This document shows positions 47,584 through 57,819 of a DNA stretch of 64,000 nt, one piece after another; position 1 is the first letter of the stretch, and every line of letters begins with the position of its first letter. This DNA is from Bacteroidia bacterium. GTDB taxonomy: Bacteria > Bacteroidota > Bacteroidia > Flavobacteriales > Flavobacteriaceae. The notes under the pieces were generated by a model, which was not told the origin of the DNA, made no database searches, and was given only the letters and a program-made list of their open reading frames with translations. A program made the position numbers and the translations under genes. The stretch covers positions 57,309 through 121,308 of the forward strand of contig JAUIIU010000002.1 in the NCBI GenBank assembly GCA_030431695.1, read 5' to 3'.

Positions 47584-48669
47584 TTAAAGTGTTTCTGAAA
47601 AATGATAATATGCAGCACAGGCTCCTTCCGAAGAAACCATCGGCGCACCCAGCGGATTGGACGGATCACAACCTTTACCAAATTCGGGGCACTGATGTGG
47701 TTTCTTTATTCCTTTCAATATCTCCCCTGCAATACAACTGCTGTGCTCCTTTGCTCCAATGCTCGCGACTCCATATTTCAATTCAGCATCAAAAGCGGAA
47801 TAGTTTTCCCGCAATTTATATCCACTCTTCGGAATGGTTCCAATACCACGCCAGTCACGATCCGCTACTTCGAACACCCGACTGATCACTTTTTTCGCCG
47901 CCAGGTTCCCTTCATCTTTCACTATACGCACATATTGATTCTCAACAACCGCACGCTTCTCTTCAAGCTGGGAAACTGCCATATAGATCCCCTGAACCAG
48001 GTCCAGCGGCTCAAAGCCGGTAACCACAACAGGCACCTTGTATTTTTTGCTCAGTGGGTGATATTCGGCCGTTCCCATGATCGCACAGACATTACCTGCG
48101 CCCAGGAAGGCATCGATGGTGCAGAATTCATCATCCAGGATAGCCTCCATAGCCGGCGGAACCAGGACGTGGGAAACCAGGATAGAGTAATTCGAAAGTC
48201 CCTCTTTTTCTGCCTGCAACACAGAGAGTGCGTTGGCCGGTGCAGTAGTTTCGAAACCAACCGCGAAAAAGACCACTTCCCTATCGGGATTTACCCTGGC
48301 GATGGATACAGCCTCAAGCGGAGAATACAATATCCTGAGATCTCCTCCTTCAGCTTTGGCTTCCAGCAAACTCTTCTTACTTCCCGGAACACGTATCATA
48401 TCGCCAAATGAGCATACGATCACGCCTTGTTCCATCAAGGCAATGGCCTTGTCGATCAAGGTAAGCGGTGTCACACAGACAGGGCATCCTGGGCCATGGA
48501 TCATGCGCACCTGTTCGGGCAGCAGGTCGATAATACCGTTCTTGATCAAACCGTGGGTTTGTCCGCCGCAAACCTCCATGATATTCCAGGGTTTGGTCAC
48601 GGTTTCACGGATACGCTGCAAATAGCGTTTCGTGGCTTCAAGGTCTCGGTATTCATTCAGATATTTCAT
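47584..48669 (-). CDS. hypD: hydrogenase formation protein HypD
   Basis: [64 protein letters not shown]. Confidence 0.96.
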   Translation of the reverse strand: MKYLNEYRDLEATKRYLQRIRETVTKPWNIMEVCGGQTHGLIKNGIIDLLPEQVRMIHGPGCPVCVTPLTLIDKAIALMEQGVIVCSFGDMIRVPGSKKSLLEAKAEGGDLRILYSPLEAVSIARVNPDREVVFFAVGFETTAPANALSVLQAEKEGLSNYSILVSHVLVPPAMEAILDDEFCTIDAFLGAGNVCAIMGTAEYHPLSKKYKVPVVVTGFEPLDLVQGIYMAVSQLEEKRAVVENQYVRIVKDEGNLAAKKVISRVFEVADRDWRGIGTIPKSGYKLRENYSAFDAELKYGVASIGAKEHSSCIAGEILKGIKKPHQCPEFGKGCDPSNPLGAPMVSSEGACAAYYHFSETL

Positions 48670-50938
48670 CAGTTTCCGGTGTGCAATGCAGGTAATACAT
48701 CAATTGACCCAGGGAGATATTCTCATCGTTGGGTGATAATCTTTGGTGAAAATACAGCTTGAATTCCTTTCCAACTATGTCATTTATCATATCTGTGAGA
48801 ATTGTATTCTGAAAAACCCCTCCGCTAAAGGCAATATTCTGCACCCCATGGGCCTTCGCGATCACGCTCACAGCACTAGCCAGCGTGTAAAGGAAATTTT
48901 CTATGATCAATTCTGAAGACTTTCCGACAGCGTGGTCTTGGCAAATTCGACTCCAGATCGAGCTTGTTGAAATTTCCCCCGGATCATCAAAGTCGGTATA
49001 TAATTCACGGGTATCGAGGTCGTAGCCCGTTAACCGGTTCTCGAGTAAAATTGCTGCCTGCCCTTCAAAATTGTTGTGATCCGTGAGTCCGAGCAGTGAT
49101 GCCACGGCATCAAACAACCTGCCAACAGAGGAGGTCTTAAGCGAATTATGCTCTTTAACTGTTTTGTATATGCGGATCTCTTCAGTACTGAATTTTGATG
49201 CGATCAATGTCGAGTCTGAGTCTTCCGTCAGGGAGAAAAGGGATAGCCTTGGTTCCGCCGACATCTTATCACCGGCCAGCCAGTCGAAATACTCGAAATG
49301 TGCCACACGCTCCATTTCAGCATTCTCATACAGGAAGAACTCCCCGCCCCAGATATTACCATCGTCTCCGTAACCCGTTCCGTCCCAGACCACTCCTAGA
49401 ACCCTTTCTCCTGAATCGAAAAGTGAATGTTCCCCCATTATCGCTGCAAAATGCGCTTTGTGATGCTGTATCCCAACATACTCTATATCCAGCTTGTCTG
49501 CCAGTGATTTCCCAAACAAGGTGCTTTGGTAGGCCGGGTGTTTGTCGACCAGGATAACACCTGACTCCTGTTCGAATATTGCGAGCATCTTCGTTATGTT
49601 TGAACAGAACCTGTCATACACTTCAGCGTTATCCAGGACTCCAAGATATTCGCTTACATAAATGAAATCATTGGGTAACAAGGCGATCGTGCTTTTGAGA
49701 TGACCGCCTAAGGCGAGAACACGGGTTTGATTTGAAGTGTTATTCCGCGAAAAATTAGGCGCATAACCTCTCGACCTTCGGAACATTATTGGAATATGGT
49801 TGGTGCGGCTGATCTTTATTACTGAATCATCCTGAGGATTTGCAATTGGTAAATTGTGGTGTAAAAAGTAATCGGCTACTGTGCCAAGTTTCTCCTCCGC
49901 TTCTCCGACCTCACTCAGTATTGGAGAACCGTGCAGGTTTCCACTGGTGGCAACGATCGGTCGATCCAATTCGTCTGTCAGCAGTTGCATGACTCCTGTG
50001 TAGGGCAGCATAACCCCAAGTTGGTTCAGTCCGGGTGCAACTGCTTCGTACGCCACACCGCCATCGTAGGAGGCTGAATTCAGGATTACGATGGGACGCT
50101 CGGGAGATGTGAGTAACTGCTGTTCGGACTCGGACAAAACGAATTCCGCTTGAATCTGGTCCATGGATGGATACATAAGCGCGAAAGGTTTGTCCGGCCG
50201 TTGTTTTTTATGTCGAAGTTGATTAACGGCAGCTTCGGAAGTAGCATCGCAACACAGCAGGTAGCCCGACGTATTCCTTATCGCAAGTATTTTTCCTTCT
50301 CGTATCATCCGGGCCATTTCAGTAAAAACATCATGATCGGAGACATTCAGTTGATTACCTGAACTATCGGTCAGCCAATAAGAAATCCCGCAGGTCGGAC
50401 AGGAATTCGTCTGGGAGTGGAATCTCCAGTTAGCAGGATCGGTGTATTCTTCCAGGCAGGGAGGACACATTTCAAATTCGGCCAGGGTCGTATTCTCACG
50501 TTCGAATGGAAATGTTTTGGTGACCGCCCATCGCGGACCGCAATGAACACAAGTAGTGAAAGGGTAATTATAACGGCGATTCTTCGGATCCCGGATCTCT
50601 GCCGCACAGGCTTCACAAATAGCAAGATCGGGAGTCAGCTGAAGGTTCAGCTTACTGCCCTTTTCCGAAGGAACAATTCTGAAATCCTCAAAACTTACAG
50701 TATCGATCTCCTCGATCCGGTGATCTAAAATCCTGGATGCCCTGGAAGGTTGCTCAATCAGGGTGTTGTAAAAACTCCGTGCTACTCCCTCTTTCCCGGA
50801 GACATATATGATCACACCTTCTTCGTTGTTAGAAACCGTACCTGTTAGACCGAAAGACCTTGCCAGCAGATAAACGTGGGGGCGAAATCCCACACCCTGT
50901 ACCCGGCCTGTAATTACGATCTTGAAGGTTTTTTGCAT
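48653..50938 (-). CDS. hypF: carbamoyltransferase HypF
   Basis: [16 protein letters not shown] acylphosphatase, two CxxC-x18-CxxC fingers, [24 protein letters not shown]. Confidence 0.96.
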   Translation of the reverse strand: MQKTFKIVITGRVQGVGFRPHVYLLARSFGLTGTVSNNEEGVIIYVSGKEGVARSFYNTLIEQPSRASRILDHRIEEIDTVSFEDFRIVPSEKGSKLNLQLTPDLAICEACAAEIRDPKNRRYNYPFTTCVHCGPRWAVTKTFPFERENTTLAEFEMCPPCLEEYTDPANWRFHSQTNSCPTCGISYWLTDSSGNQLNVSDHDVFTEMARMIREGKILAIRNTSGYLLCCDATSEAAVNQLRHKKQRPDKPFALMYPSMDQIQAEFVLSESEQQLLTSPERPIVILNSASYDGGVAYEAVAPGLNQLGVMLPYTGVMQLLTDELDRPIVATSGNLHGSPILSEVGEAEEKLGTVADYFLHHNLPIANPQDDSVIKISRTNHIPIMFRRSRGYAPNFSRNNTSNQTRVLALGGHLKSTIALLPNDFIYVSEYLGVLDNAEVYDRFCSNITKMLAIFEQESGVILVDKHPAYQSTLFGKSLADKLDIEYVGIQHHKAHFAAIMGEHSLFDSGERVLGVVWDGTGYGDDGNIWGGEFFLYENAEMERVAHFEYFDWLAGDKMSAEPRLSLFSLTEDSDSTLIASKFSTEEIRIYKTVKEHNSLKTSSVGRLFDAVASLLGLTDHNNFEGQAAILLENRLTGYDLDTRELYTDFDDPGEISTSSIWSRICQDHAVGKSSELIIENFLYTLASAVSVIAKAHGVQNIAFSGGVFQNTILTDMINDIVGKEFKLYFHQRLSPNDENISLGQLMYYLHCTPETDEISE

Positions 50939-50994
50939 TCGCTGACTTTCTGTACTTCGAATTGTGTTGTAAATTTAAGGCAATATTTGAAGCT

Positions 50995-51333
50995 ATGCAC
51001 GAAATGTCGATCGCCCTTAGTATTGTTGATATTGCTGAAAAAGAAGCTAAGAAAGCTTCGGTGGAGGCCTTCGATACGATCGAACTTGAGATCGGCAGCC
51101 TGACGGGAATCGAACTGGACGCACTTGAATTCGTTTGGAACTCGGCAGTTCGGAATACCGTTCTGGATAAGGCGCAACGCAAGATCACTACCATTCAGGC
51201 GGTAGCGAGATGTTCGAATTGTAAGACCGAATTCGAACTGGATTTCCTCCACGATCCCTGTCCAAACTGTGACAGCTTTGAGAAGGAGATATTGCAAGGC
51301 AAGGAGCTTCGTGTAAAGCGGCTGACTACCTGA
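50995..51333 (+). CDS. hypA: hydrogenase nickel insertion protein HypA (start revised from 50962)
   Basis: MHEMSIALSIVDIAE; CSNCKTEF..CPNCDS zinc site. Confidence 0.95.
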   Translation: MHEMSIALSIVDIAEKEAKKASVEAFDTIELEIGSLTGIELDALEFVWNSAVRNTVLDKAQRKITTIQAVARCSNCKTEFELDFLHDPCPNCDSFEKEILQGKELRVKRLTT

Positions 51334-51355
51334 TCCTAACTTGTTTTGGAATATA

Positions 51356-51367
51356 TGACTAAGGTCA
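51356..51367. promoter_or_regulatory. Fnr-like box TGACTAAGGTCA (hydrogenase structural operon promoter)
   Basis: Centre 51361.5; plus -7 TACATTTG begins at 51391 (29.5 bp). Confidence 0.75.
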
Positions 51368-51424
51368 TTCCAAAGGATATAAATCTGTTATACATTTGAT
51401 TCTAAACCTAATAGAAAACGATCA

Positions 51425-53245
51425 ATGATAACAGCGAACAATCTTGACCGCAGCAAGTTAATGGATGTTATCTGGGACATTCAGCGCAAAAAAAATCACA
51501 TCGGACATGACGACATCACCAAAATTGCTCAGCAATTCGATATGTCCAGGATGGAACTCGAAGGGATCGTAACCTTTTACCACTTTTACCACAGGATTCC
51601 CTCTGGTAAATTCACGATTTACTTGAACGACTCTATTGTTTCTGAACATTCCGGGCGGCCGGAAGTTCTTGAGGCTTTTGAAAAATCACTTGGTATCAAA
51701 CTAGGCAGGATAAGTGCCGATGGACTTTTCGGCCTGTATAAAACACCATGTATCGGTTTGAGTGACCAGGAGCCTTCCTGTTTGATAAACTTCAAACCCT
51801 TCACCAACCTTACGCCGGAAAAGGTATATGATATTGTTGAACAACTTCGGAATGGTGCAAAACCCTCGAAGATCTGCGACCATCCCGAAACCAATGTCCG
51901 TTATACACCCGAACCCGAGCGAACGATCTTCTTCAAACCCTACGACCGGTTCACCTCTCTTACCAAACTGAATGAGTACGAACCATTCGAGATCATAGAG
52001 ATCATCAAGAATTCGAAACTTACCGGCCGCGGTGGTGCCTTTTTCCCAACCGGCCTTAAATGGCAGTTCTGCCGTCAGAATGAAGGTCCGATAAAATACC
52101 TCATCTGTAATGCGGATGAAGGAGAACCAGGGACCTTTAAGGATCGTGTTCTTATGCAACAACACCCGGAATTACTGATCGAGGGAATGATCCTCGGTGC
52201 ATACGCCATAGGTGCTGCACAGGGAGCTATTTACCTCAGAGCCGAGTATATGTACTTGAGGAAGAGCCTGGAAACCCTGTTGCAAACCTACCGCGAACAA
52301 GGATACCTGGGTAGAAATATCAGGGCAAAGAGACCATTCGATTTTGATATTTACATCCACATGGGCGCAGGTGCATATGTTTGTGGGGAAGAGACCGCCC
52401 TTATTCATTCCATGGAAGGAAAAAGAGGGGAGCCGAGTACCAAGGAATATTTCCCCGTAGAGCGCGGATTCAACAATAGGCCTACCGTAGTCAACAATGT
52501 GGAGACGCTATCGGCAGTCCCCAGGATCCTTATGATGGGACTCGATAAATACCTGGAACTGGGTACCGAAAAAACTCCGGGAACCAAGTTACTGAGTGTG
52601 TCGGGAGACTGTGAACTACCGGGTCTTTATGAGATCGAATGGGGAATGAAATTGAGAGATTTCCTCGAATTGATCGGGGCAAAAGACACGAAATTCATAT
52701 TGTTCAACGGTTATGCCGGCGAATGTTTGTCGGAAGTCGATTTCGACAGGGAGATCTCCGGCGAGAACCTGCTGGCCGATGATGTTTTGTTCCATTTCAA
52801 GAACCCGATCGAATACGCCCAGAAGATGAGTGGTATCGGACTTAGGGCGGGTGGATCCGTAATGATCTTCAACAAAAGCCGGGATGTTCTCAATGTTATG
52901 AAGAATGTCGCCGATTTCTTCGTGGATGAATCCTGCGGAATCTGCGTCCCTTGTCGCACGGGTAACTTCCTTCTCAATAAAAAGATAGACCGGATAAAGC
53001 TCGGGCACGGTGAAGAAAGGGACCTGGAGGAGATCAAGGAATGGAGCAAGATCATAAAAACCACCAGTCGCTGTGGCCTGGGCAAGATGTCCTCAACGGC
53101 CCTGAACGACGCAATATTCAAGTTCCCAGATGTTTTCGGAACAGTACTTTCTGAAAACACAGATTTCAACAAGGCCTTCAACCTGAAGGATGCCACTGTT
53201 GACTACGACCGCATAATTAACGAAATGACCTCCGATTATGAGTAA
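51425..53245 (+). CDS. hoxF: NAD-linked hydrogenase diaphorase subunit HoxF (NuoE-like plus NuoF-like domains)
   Basis: N-terminal NuoE-like; GRGGAFFPTGLKWQF, CNADEGEPGTFKDR, GAGAYVCGEETALIHSMEGKRGEP, ESCGICVPCRTGN. Confidence 0.93.
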   Translation: MITANNLDRSKLMDVIWDIQRKKNHIGHDDITKIAQQFDMSRMELEGIVTFYHFYHRIPSGKFTIYLNDSIVSEHSGRPEVLEAFEKSLGIKLGRISADGLFGLYKTPCIGLSDQEPSCLINFKPFTNLTPEKVYDIVEQLRNGAKPSKICDHPETNVRYTPEPERTIFFKPYDRFTSLTKLNEYEPFEIIEIIKNSKLTGRGGAFFPTGLKWQFCRQNEGPIKYLICNADEGEPGTFKDRVLMQQHPELLIEGMILGAYAIGAAQGAIYLRAEYMYLRKSLETLLQTYREQGYLGRNIRAKRPFDFDIYIHMGAGAYVCGEETALIHSMEGKRGEPSTKEYFPVERGFNNRPTVVNNVETLSAVPRILMMGLDKYLELGTEKTPGTKLLSVSGDCELPGLYEIEWGMKLRDFLELIGAKDTKFILFNGYAGECLSEVDFDREISGENLLADDVLFHFKNPIEYAQKMSGIGLRAGGSVMIFNKSRDVLNVMKNVADFFVDESCGICVPCRTGNFLLNKKIDRIKLGHGEERDLEEIKEWSKIIKTTSRCGLGKMSSTALNDAIFKFPDVFGTVLSENTDFNKAFNLKDATVDYDRIINEMTSDYE

Positions 53246-54503
53246 CCTGGTAAACCTAAAGATAGATGGCAAACCAATTCAGGCGGAAGCAGGTACCAAC
53301 CTCGTGGACGTTGCCAAACAAAATGGGACTTATATCCCAACACTTTGTTATTTCAAAGAACTGAATCCCCTGGCTACCTGTAGGATCTGTACAGTGAAGG
53401 TAAACGGCAGGGAGACCACCGGCTGTACGGTGAAGGTTGCCGAAGGAATGGATGTTGAGGTAAGCACACCCGAACTACTCGATAACAGGAAAGCCATCAT
53501 CGAGATGCTTTATGCCGAAGGAAACCACTTCTGCCCTTCCTGTGAAAAGAGTGGGAACTGTGATATGCAAAACCTTGGATACGATATGGGGATCACCGTT
53601 ACCCGGTATCCACACGTTTTCAGCGATAAGATAGTAGACTTCAATCCGAAAAGAATGATCATGGAGTCGAACCGCTGTATCCTATGTAAACGTTGTGTGG
53701 AGGAAGTAAAAACTTCGGATGGCAAAGACGTATTCTCCTTTGTTCAGCGAGGTGTAAAGACACGGGTGCACATCGATTATGAGCAGGAGGCAAAACTCAC
53801 CGAAGCCGAGGCTATTCACGCGATGAATATCTGCCCTGTGGGAGCGATCCTCGTTAAAGGAATGATCCACGAGCAGCCTTTCGGCGAACGGAAATATGAC
53901 CTTTTAGGTAAGGACATCAAGCCACGAGTAAAAGAAGAGAGCCTTAGAGAAACGGAAGACGGTAAGTTTATCGTTGCCACTACATCCCTGGCCGGATGTT
54001 TCGGTTGTCATATGTCACTTCTCGATATTGACACCGATCTCCTGGATGTACTTGAGATCGTGGAGTTCAACAAATCCCCGTTGACCGATATCAAGAATTT
54101 CAGCAAACAATGTCACATCGGACTTGTAGAAGGTGGTTGTGCCAATTCGGAGAACGTGGAAGTTCTTCGGGAATTCCGTAAGAAGTGTGATATCCTGGTA
54201 GGTTTTGGTGAATGTGCCATCATGGGTGGAATCCCCGCAATGCGGAATTTCGTTCCGTTAAAGGAATGCCTGGATGAAGCCTACCTCAATGGTATGACCA
54301 CGGAAGTGGGGGCAGATATCATCCCAGGACATGAGGACATTCCGAAGATACTGAACAATGTGTACCCATGTAACGAGGTCGTCAAGATCGACTATTACAT
54401 TCCGGGTTGTCCGCCAAATGCTCAGCACATCTGGAAAGTGGTGAAAAGTATTCTTTTAGGAGAAGAATTCTCCATCGCCCACGATGAATTCAAATACGAC
54501 TAA
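53238..54503 (+). CDS. fused HoxU (2Fe-2S diaphorase) and HoxY (hydrogenase small subunit)
   Basis: HoxU part PTLCYFKELNPLATCRICTVKV, HFCPSCEKSGNC, CILCKRC; HoxY part LAGCFGCHMSLLDIDTDLL...EGGCANSENVEVLREFRKKCDILVGFGECAIMGG...IPGCPPNAQHIW in one frame. Confidence 0.93.
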   Translation: MSNLVNLKIDGKPIQAEAGTNLVDVAKQNGTYIPTLCYFKELNPLATCRICTVKVNGRETTGCTVKVAEGMDVEVSTPELLDNRKAIIEMLYAEGNHFCPSCEKSGNCDMQNLGYDMGITVTRYPHVFSDKIVDFNPKRMIMESNRCILCKRCVEEVKTSDGKDVFSFVQRGVKTRVHIDYEQEAKLTEAEAIHAMNICPVGAILVKGMIHEQPFGERKYDLLGKDIKPRVKEESLRETEDGKFIVATTSLAGCFGCHMSLLDIDTDLLDVLEIVEFNKSPLTDIKNFSKQCHIGLVEGGCANSENVEVLREFRKKCDILVGFGECAIMGGIPAMRNFVPLKECLDEAYLNGMTTEVGADIIPGHEDIPKILNNVYPCNEVVKIDYYIPGCPPNAQHIWKVVKSILLGEEFSIAHDEFKYD

Positions 54504-54523
54504 CGCCTTGAAAATTTACTGAT

Positions 54524-55975
54524 ATGTCACAAAAATTAGTAATAGATCCCGTAACCAGGGTAGAAGGACACGGCAAAGTAACGGTCCACCTGGACGATCA
54601 TAATAACGTAAAGGACGCTTTCTTCCACATCGTGGAGTTCAGGGGTTTCGAACGCTTTATACAGGGCCATCCATACTGGGAGGCTCCGGTTTTAGTACAA
54701 CGTCTGTGCGGAATCTGCCCTGTAAGCCACCACCTTGCTGCTGCCAAGGCCATCGACCAGATCGTCGGACTGGATCCTGAAGACCTGTCGTTGCCTGCAC
54801 AAAAGATCCGAAAACTGTTGCACTACGGACAGGTTTTCCAATCGCACGCCCTGCATTTCTTCTACCTCGCATCGCCAGACCTGCTGTTTGGCTATGATGC
54901 CGACCCGGTAAAACGAAATGTGGTTGGAGTTGCAATGGAGTATCCTTCACTGGCCAAGAAAGGGATACTGATGCGAAAATTCGGACAGGAGATCATTAAA
55001 ATGGTGGCCGGGAAACGTATCCATGGTATATCCACTACTCCCGGAGGTGTTCATAAAAAGATCACGGTCAAGGAACGAAACAGGTTCCTCGATGGTAAAG
55101 AAATGCCTTCTATTGATACCATGATCGAATGGTCTGTTGAGATCCTGGATTTCATGAAGGAATACCATCAGAAGAACAGTGCGTTCCTGGATACTTTTGC
55201 GAATTATCCTTCAGGCCACCTGGGACTCGTAAAAAAAGATAACGGATTCCTCGAATTATACGACGGACACCTGAGAGCCCTTGATTGCGACGGCAATGTT
55301 ACCCTGCCGGATATCCCCGATGTCGATTACGCCAAACACTTTTACGAAGGCGTAGAGAAATGGTCCTACCTGAAATTCCCATACCTGAGACATATAGGCA
55401 GGGAACACGGCTGGAACCGGGTTGGACCACTGGCACGTATCAATGTGTGTGACGGGATCGAGACACCACTTGCTGAAAAGGAACGACTGGATTTCGAACT
55501 GGCAGGAGGAAATATCAACAATATGACCATGCATACGCACTGGGCGCGATTGATCGAGATCCTGTATTGTGCTGAAATGATGAAGAGGTTGCTGGAGGAC
55601 GATGATATCATCTCCAATGACCTGCTCCGTAAAGGTGAGCGCAGAAATGAAGGTATAGGCATCATTGAAGCGCCTCGCGGAACGCTGATCCACCACTACG
55701 AAGTAGATGATAAGGACCGCATCACGCGTTGTAACCTCATCGTTTCGACAACCCACAACAATGAAGCAATGAACCGGGCGGTTCGATGGGTCGCTAAGCA
55801 CGAATTAAGCGGCAAGCCACAGATCACCGAGGCAATGATGAACCAGATCGAGGTTGCGATCAGGGCGTACGACCCTTGTTTGAGCTGTGCCACTCATGCT
55901 CTCGGAAAGATGCCATTGGACATTTCCATTGTTGACGCCTACGGAAATATACTCGATGAAAAGCTCAGAAACTAA
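54524..55975 (+). CDS. hoxH: [NiFe] hydrogenase large subunit HoxH
   Basis: L1 motif RLCGICPVSHH, L2 motif DPCLSCATHALGKMPLDI with C-terminal tail. Confidence 0.96.
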   Translation: MSQKLVIDPVTRVEGHGKVTVHLDDHNNVKDAFFHIVEFRGFERFIQGHPYWEAPVLVQRLCGICPVSHHLAAAKAIDQIVGLDPEDLSLPAQKIRKLLHYGQVFQSHALHFFYLASPDLLFGYDADPVKRNVVGVAMEYPSLAKKGILMRKFGQEIIKMVAGKRIHGISTTPGGVHKKITVKERNRFLDGKEMPSIDTMIEWSVEILDFMKEYHQKNSAFLDTFANYPSGHLGLVKKDNGFLELYDGHLRALDCDGNVTLPDIPDVDYAKHFYEGVEKWSYLKFPYLRHIGREHGWNRVGPLARINVCDGIETPLAEKERLDFELAGGNINNMTMHTHWARLIEILYCAEMMKRLLEDDDIISNDLLRKGERRNEGIGIIEAPRGTLIHHYEVDDKDRITRCNLIVSTTHNNEAMNRAVRWVAKHELSGKPQITEAMMNQIEVAIRAYDPCLSCATHALGKMPLDISIVDAYGNILDEKLRN

Positions 55976-56420
55976 CATACTGATCATAGGAATAGGCAAC
56001 TCGGGCCGCTCGGATGACGGCCTGGGTTGGGCATTCCTCGAAGCGCTGGAAAGTGATATCCCTTCAAACTACCAGCTGGAATATCGATATCAGCTTCAGA
56101 TCGAAGATGCCGAATTGATCTCCCGTTATGACCGCATCTATTTCGTAGATGCTCATATCGAACAATTTGAAAAAGGATTTCAGCTGAAAAAAGGCGTTCC
56201 GAAGCCTACGGAGAGCTATACGACCCATCAACTGGACCCTGAAACGGTACTGTTTCTGGCCGAATCCATATACGATGCCAGGCCGGAATCATTTGTACTG
56301 GGAATTTCGGGGGTAAATTACGATCTTGAGATCGGTTTGTCGGAAAGGGCAAAAATCAACCTCGAGAGCGCCCTCAAGTTCTTCAATGAAGAAATATTAG
56401 AACTAACTCTTAAATCTTGA
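55956..56420 (+). CDS. hydrogenase maturation protease (HoxW-like); start revised from 55887
   Basis: ILIIGIGNSGRSDDGLGWAFLEAL; overlaps hoxH 3' end. Confidence 0.9.
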   Translation: MKSSETNILIIGIGNSGRSDDGLGWAFLEALESDIPSNYQLEYRYQLQIEDAELISRYDRIYFVDAHIEQFEKGFQLKKGVPKPTESYTTHQLDPETVLFLAESIYDARPESFVLGISGVNYDLEIGLSERAKINLESALKFFNEEILELTLKS

Positions 56421-56423
56421 AAT

Positions 56424-57266
56424 ATGTGCGGAACCTGCGGATGTTCTTCAGAAAATAAAGTGATCATACTCGAACCGGGAACTGAAAAGTCTCAACACGA
56501 GCATCAACACCATCATGGCCATCATCATCACGACCATGATCATGATCACCACAATCACCACCACCACCATCATCACCATGATAACAAGGTGATCGATGTA
56601 GAAGAAGATATTCTCCATCACAACGACCTGATGGCGCAAAAGAACCGGGGATATTTCGAAGCCAAAGGGGTTCTCGCGTTAAATCTGGTCAGCTCACCGG
56701 GATCCGGGAAGACTGCTGTGCTGGAACGCACCCTGGCAGACATGAAGGATGAAGTACCTTTTTACGTGATCGAAGGAGACCAGCAGACGCGAAATGATGC
56801 CAACAGGATAGCTGCATTGGGAGTTCCGGTACTTCAGATTAACACCGGTAAAGGATGTCACCTGGAGAGTGAGATAGTCCTGGAGGCGGTAAAAAAACTT
56901 GGAATTAAAGACAGCGGTATCCTGATGATCGAAAACGTGGGCAACCTGGTTTGCCCGTCCATGTTCGACCTGGGAGAAAGCAATCGGGTGGTTATTATCA
57001 GTCCGACAGAAGGAGACGATAAACCCCTCAAGTACCCGGATATGTTCCATACTTCGGATTTATGTATCATTAATAAAATAGATTTGTTGCCATATCTTGA
57101 TGCCGATGTTGAACTGCTGAAGGAAAACGCCCTGAAGGTGAATCCGAACCTTCGGTTCTTTGAACTATCGGCAACAAAGGGGATCGGCATGACGGAATGG
57201 TATGATTGGCTGCGAGAGGAATTCAAATTAAACAGTATAGAATATGTGCCTGGCAATCCCCGGTAA
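56424..57266 (+). CDS. hypB: hydrogenase nickel incorporation GTPase HypB with His-rich stretch
   Basis: MCGTCGC, HHHGHHHHDHDHDHHNHHHHHHHH, SSPGSGKTAVLERTL, NKIDLLPYL. Confidence 0.96.
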   Translation: MCGTCGCSSENKVIILEPGTEKSQHEHQHHHGHHHHDHDHDHHNHHHHHHHHDNKVIDVEEDILHHNDLMAQKNRGYFEAKGVLALNLVSSPGSGKTAVLERTLADMKDEVPFYVIEGDQQTRNDANRIAALGVPVLQINTGKGCHLESEIVLEAVKKLGIKDSGILMIENVGNLVCPSMFDLGESNRVVIISPTEGDDKPLKYPDMFHTSDLCIINKIDLLPYLDADVELLKENALKVNPNLRFFELSATKGIGMTEWYDWLREEFKLNSIEYVPGNPR

Positions 57267-57501
57267 ACTTATAGAGATCACTTCTGCTGAAGGTGAAGAA
57301 TTCCCAACGGGAAGGGTTTCTTTTGACGGTGTTATAAAGGAAGTCAGCCTGGCTCTGGTCCCGGAAGCCGAGGTAGACAATTACGTGCTGGTACATGTTG
57401 GGGCCGCCATAAGTATCGTGGATGAGGAGGAGGCCATAAAAACCTTCCAGTTATTGAAAGATATGGACGAACTGGACGAACTCGATACTTCGGAATCCTG
57501 A
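57244..57501 (+). CDS. hypC: HypC/HybG/HupF family chaperone
   Basis: MCLAIPGKLIEI...VDNYVLVHVGAAISIVDEEEA. Confidence 0.96.
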   Translation: MCLAIPGKLIEITSAEGEEFPTGRVSFDGVIKEVSLALVPEAEVDNYVLVHVGAAISIVDEEEAIKTFQLLKDMDELDELDTSES

Positions 57502-57549
57502 AAATCATCCGAGACAAACAAGCAACTTACAGTCGTACTGTGTATGTTA

Positions 57550-57655
57550 CCCTGAACTTGATTCAGAGTCTCAGGATTACTCTCCGCCAAAGGCGGATCG
57601 TGATCCTGAAGTGGGGGCGGTGCTCGAGACAAACCCGCAACCTGCGGTTGCACTG
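57550..57655. repeat. REP-like palindromic intergenic element
   Basis: Nested arms CAGGAT(57572)..CCGCCaaaGGCGG..ATCCTG(57608) and GCAACCtgcGGTTGC (57637-57651). Confidence 0.65.
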
Positions 57656-57744
57656 CTTTTTTTTATTCCCTTCACTTAGAAAAACAAGTTTTTCACGTTC
57701 GAGAATAAAAAAAACCAGTCATCTCTATGACTGGTTTATCTCGG

Positions 57745-57819
57745 TCGGGGTGGCAGGATTCGAACCTGCGACCTCCTGCTCCCAAAGCAGGCGCGATAAC
57801 CGGGCTACGCTACACCCCG
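57745..57819 (-). tRNA. tRNA-Pro (anticodon TGG)
   Basis: Minus strand CGGGGTGTAGCGTAGCCCGGTTATCGCGCCTGCTTTGGGAGCAGGAGGTCGCAGGTTCGAATCCTGCCACCCCGA cloverleaf; loop TTTGGGA. Confidence 0.95.

Noticed and set aside
50939-50994. Regulon box between hypF and hypA
   Set aside because: No palindrome with the correct spacing in the 56-bp gap.
56448-56639. Minus-strand MVVMMVVVIVVIMIMVVMMM hydrophobic ORF
   Set aside because: Complement of the HypB poly-His codons.
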